From NCBI GenBank assembly GCA_016763095.1, contig JAESUK010000010.1, forward strand, positions 1-5,789: a stretch of DNA of 5,789 nt, read 5' to 3'. The notes below the pieces were generated by a model that was not told the DNA's origin, ran no database searches, and saw nothing but the letters and a program-made list of their open reading frames with translations. The DNA comes from Alphaproteobacteria bacterium. GTDB lineage: Bacteria > Pseudomonadota > Alphaproteobacteria > Micavibrionales > Micavibrionaceae. The translations under genes were made by a program, and so were the position numbers. This document shows positions 4,174 through 5,789 of the stretch, piece after piece (position 1 is the first letter of the stretch; each line of letters begins with the position of its first letter).

Positions 4174-5789
4174 GTTATTTCTTTTGCTAAACGTCTAAGC
4201 ACAAAATGTAAAATTCCGCCATTTTGGTAGTATTCAAGTTCATCTTCCGTATCAATACGCACTAGGAGCTGTACAACTTGCTCTGAACCATCCTCATATT
4301 TCACAGTCATTGAAATTTCACCACGCGGTGTTATCTCTGAAATTCCTGTGATATCAAACGTTTCAGAGCCATTCAGATTGAGAGTATTTCGCGTTACACC
4401 ACCAGTAAACTGCAGAGGAAGAACGCCCATCCCAATTAGGTTAGAGCGATGAATGCGCTCAAAACTTTCCGTGACAACCGCCTTAACACCCAATAAACGC
4501 GTGCCTTTTGCCGCCCAGTCACGAGAGGAGCCAGTTCCATACTCTCCGCCTGCGATCACAACCAATGGCGTGTCTTCCGCGCGATATTTAATCGCCGCGT
4601 CATAAATGCTCATTTCTTCGCCTGAAGGCATGTGTTTTGTATAGCCTCCCTCAACATCAGATAGCATTTCATTGCGAATACGAATATTTGCAAATGTCCC
4701 ACGCGTCATGACCTTATCGTTCCCACGGCGAGATCCGTAAGAATTGAAGTCCTTTGGTTGAACCTGATGATCCACCAAATATTTACCAGCAGGGTGATCT
4801 GATCTAAATGCGCCAGCAGGTGAGATATGATCGGTTGTCACACTTTGCCCCAAGATGGCCAGAGGGCGCGCATCAATTATGTCCGCGATTGGCTCAATTT
4901 CTTTTGTCATACCGTCAAAAAATGGTGGATTTTGAATGTATGTTGAGGAATCTCTCCAATTATACAGCTCACCAGAATCTGCACCACCAATGGCCTGCCA
5001 CTCTTTCGTGCCTTTAAATACATCACTATAGCGATCTTTAAACATTGCAGGGGTTAAGCATGTCGCTACCGTATCGTGTATTTCTTTATTGGTTGGCCAG
5101 ATGTCCTTTAGGTAAACATCGTTGCCATCTTTATCCTGCCCTAAAGGCTCACTATACAAATCCACACGCATTGATCCTGCCAAGGCATACGCAACAACCA
5201 ACGGAGGTGATGCCAAGTAGTTTGATTTCACATGTGGTGAAATGCGCCCTTCAAAGTTTCTGTTCCCAGACAACACGGAAGTCACGTTTAAATCACCCTC
5301 ATCCACGGCATTCCCGATAGGCTCAAGCAACGGTCCTGAATTTCCGATACATGTCGTGCACCCATATCCGACGGTATTAAAGCCCAATGCGTTTAAATCA
5401 TCCTGCAAGCCTGCTTGTTCGAGATATTCCGTCACAACCTGAGACCCTGGTGCAAGAGATGTCTTCACCCAAGGCTTTACTTTCAAACCAAGAGCGCGCG
5501 CTTTACGTGCAACCAAGCCTGCCGCAACCATAACATCGGGGTTTGAAGTGTTTGTACATGATGTAATCGCGGCAATAACCACGTCACCGTTATCCATGGA
5601 ATAGTCAGAGCCCTTTACAGGAACTGATTTTTTTTCAGGGCATAAAGTGGCAAAGGCACTTTTTGAATCAGAGAGTAAGATACGATCTTGTGGACGCTTA
5701 GGACCTGAAATTGCTGGCTCAATATCACTCAAATCTAGGTGCATCGTTGTTGTAAACTCAGGCTCTGGTGTTGTGCTATCGCGCCACAT
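4170..5789 (-). CDS. acnA: Aconitate hydratase A (C-terminal 539 residues; N-terminus outside the window)
   Basis: Aconitase interconverts citrate and isocitrate through cis-aconitate in the TCA cycle, in the cytoplasm, using a [4Fe-4S] cluster. The three cluster ligands are present: Cys78 of this fragment (in ITSCTNTSN) and Cys144/Cys147 (in YGCTTCIGN). Their spacing of 66 and 3 residues equals that of Cys435, Cys501 and Cys504 in E. coli AcnA, so about 357 N-terminal residues lie beyond the right edge and the full protein should be near 895 residues. SGNRNFEGR (174-182) and the swivel-domain signature GGEYGTGSSRDWAAKG (414-429), which carries the active-site serine and arginine region, are intact. 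QSVTTDHISPAG (315-326) is also typical. The ATG at the window edge is an internal methionine, not the true start. The gene converges with the 312-residue gene, the two stops sharing four bases. No terminator lies between them. Moonlighting RNA binding, known for this family, cannot be judged here. The identification is firm. Confidence 0.98.
   Translation of the reverse strand: MWRDSTTPEPEFTTTMHLDLSDIEPAISGPKRPQDRILLSDSKSAFATLCPEKKSVPVKGSDYSMDNGDVVIAAITSCTNTSNPDVMVAAGLVARKARALGLKVKPWVKTSLAPGSQVVTEYLEQAGLQDDLNALGFNTVGYGCTTCIGNSGPLLEPIGNAVDEGDLNVTSVLSGNRNFEGRISPHVKSNYLASPPLVVAYALAGSMRVDLYSEPLGQDKDGNDVYLKDIWPTNKEIHDTVATCLTPAMFKDRYSDVFKGTKEWQAIGGADSGELYNWRDSSTYIQNPPFFDGMTKEIEPIADIIDARPLAILGQSVTTDHISPAGAFRSDHPAGKYLVDHQVQPKDFNSYGSRRGNDKVMTRGTFANIRIRNEMLSDVEGGYTKHMPSGEEMSIYDAAIKYRAEDTPLVVIAGGEYGTGSSRDWAAKGTRLLGVKAVVTESFERIHRSNLIGMGVLPLQFTGGVTRNTLNLNGSETFDITGISEITPRGEISMTVKYEDGSEQVVQLLVRIDTEDELEYYQNGGILHFVLRRLAKEIT

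Noticed and set aside
5045..5320. Plus-strand frame of 91 codons antisense to aconitase
   Set aside because: Aconitase is certain on the other strand; the product has no recognisable features.
1..5789. Defence system, CRISPR array, mobile element or RNA gene
   Set aside because: No direct-repeat array, transposase, integrase, nuclease or toxin-antitoxin motif, or tRNA/rRNA-like segment was seen on either strand.

Overview
This is a gene-dense bacterial window of moderate-to-low GC (roughly 40-45% by eye). Its only confidently named gene is an aconitase at the right edge. That protein is of the long AcnA/IRP1 type, and its sequence and C-terminal end fit an alphaproteobacterium. This is a judgement from protein sequence only. 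A low-GC free-living or predatory lineage such as a Micavibrio relative would fit, but the window does not prove it. There are no mobile elements, tRNAs, rRNAs or CRISPR arrays.

Layout, left to right. (1) Positions 1-1510, minus strand: a long open reading frame of 503 codons with no stop before the left edge. Its middle and C-terminal part resemble the Ham1/RdgB/ITPA house-cleaning NTP pyrophosphatases, but it is far larger than that family and lacks some hallmark motifs. (2) Positions 1511-1730: an AT-rich divergent intergenic region with a perfect DnaA-box 9-mer, a 7+7 bp palindrome and a possible weak promoter for the leftward gene. (3) Positions 1731-4173, plus strand: three genes in a row that I cannot assign to a family. 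They are a secreted protein of 273 residues with one TPR-like helical hairpin, a 174-residue protein, and a 312-residue protein with an acidic tail. The second and third have strong ribosome binding sites; the first has none. A 9-bp G/C-rich stem-loop sits directly before the ribosome binding site of the second. (4) Positions 4170-5789, minus strand: the C-terminal 539 residues of aconitase, converging on the 312-residue gene so tightly that the two stop codons share one TTAA.

How the genes work together: aconitase is TCA-cycle housekeeping, and the Ham1-like protein may act on nucleotides or may be a degenerate relative. The three plus-strand genes could form one transcription unit, since they share a strand with gaps of 91 and 66 bases, but nothing in their sequences ties them to aconitase or to a known pathway. 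The least ordinary items are the enlarged Ham1-like protein and the trio of unassigned genes. I do not see evidence strong enough to claim a new defence or mobile system.
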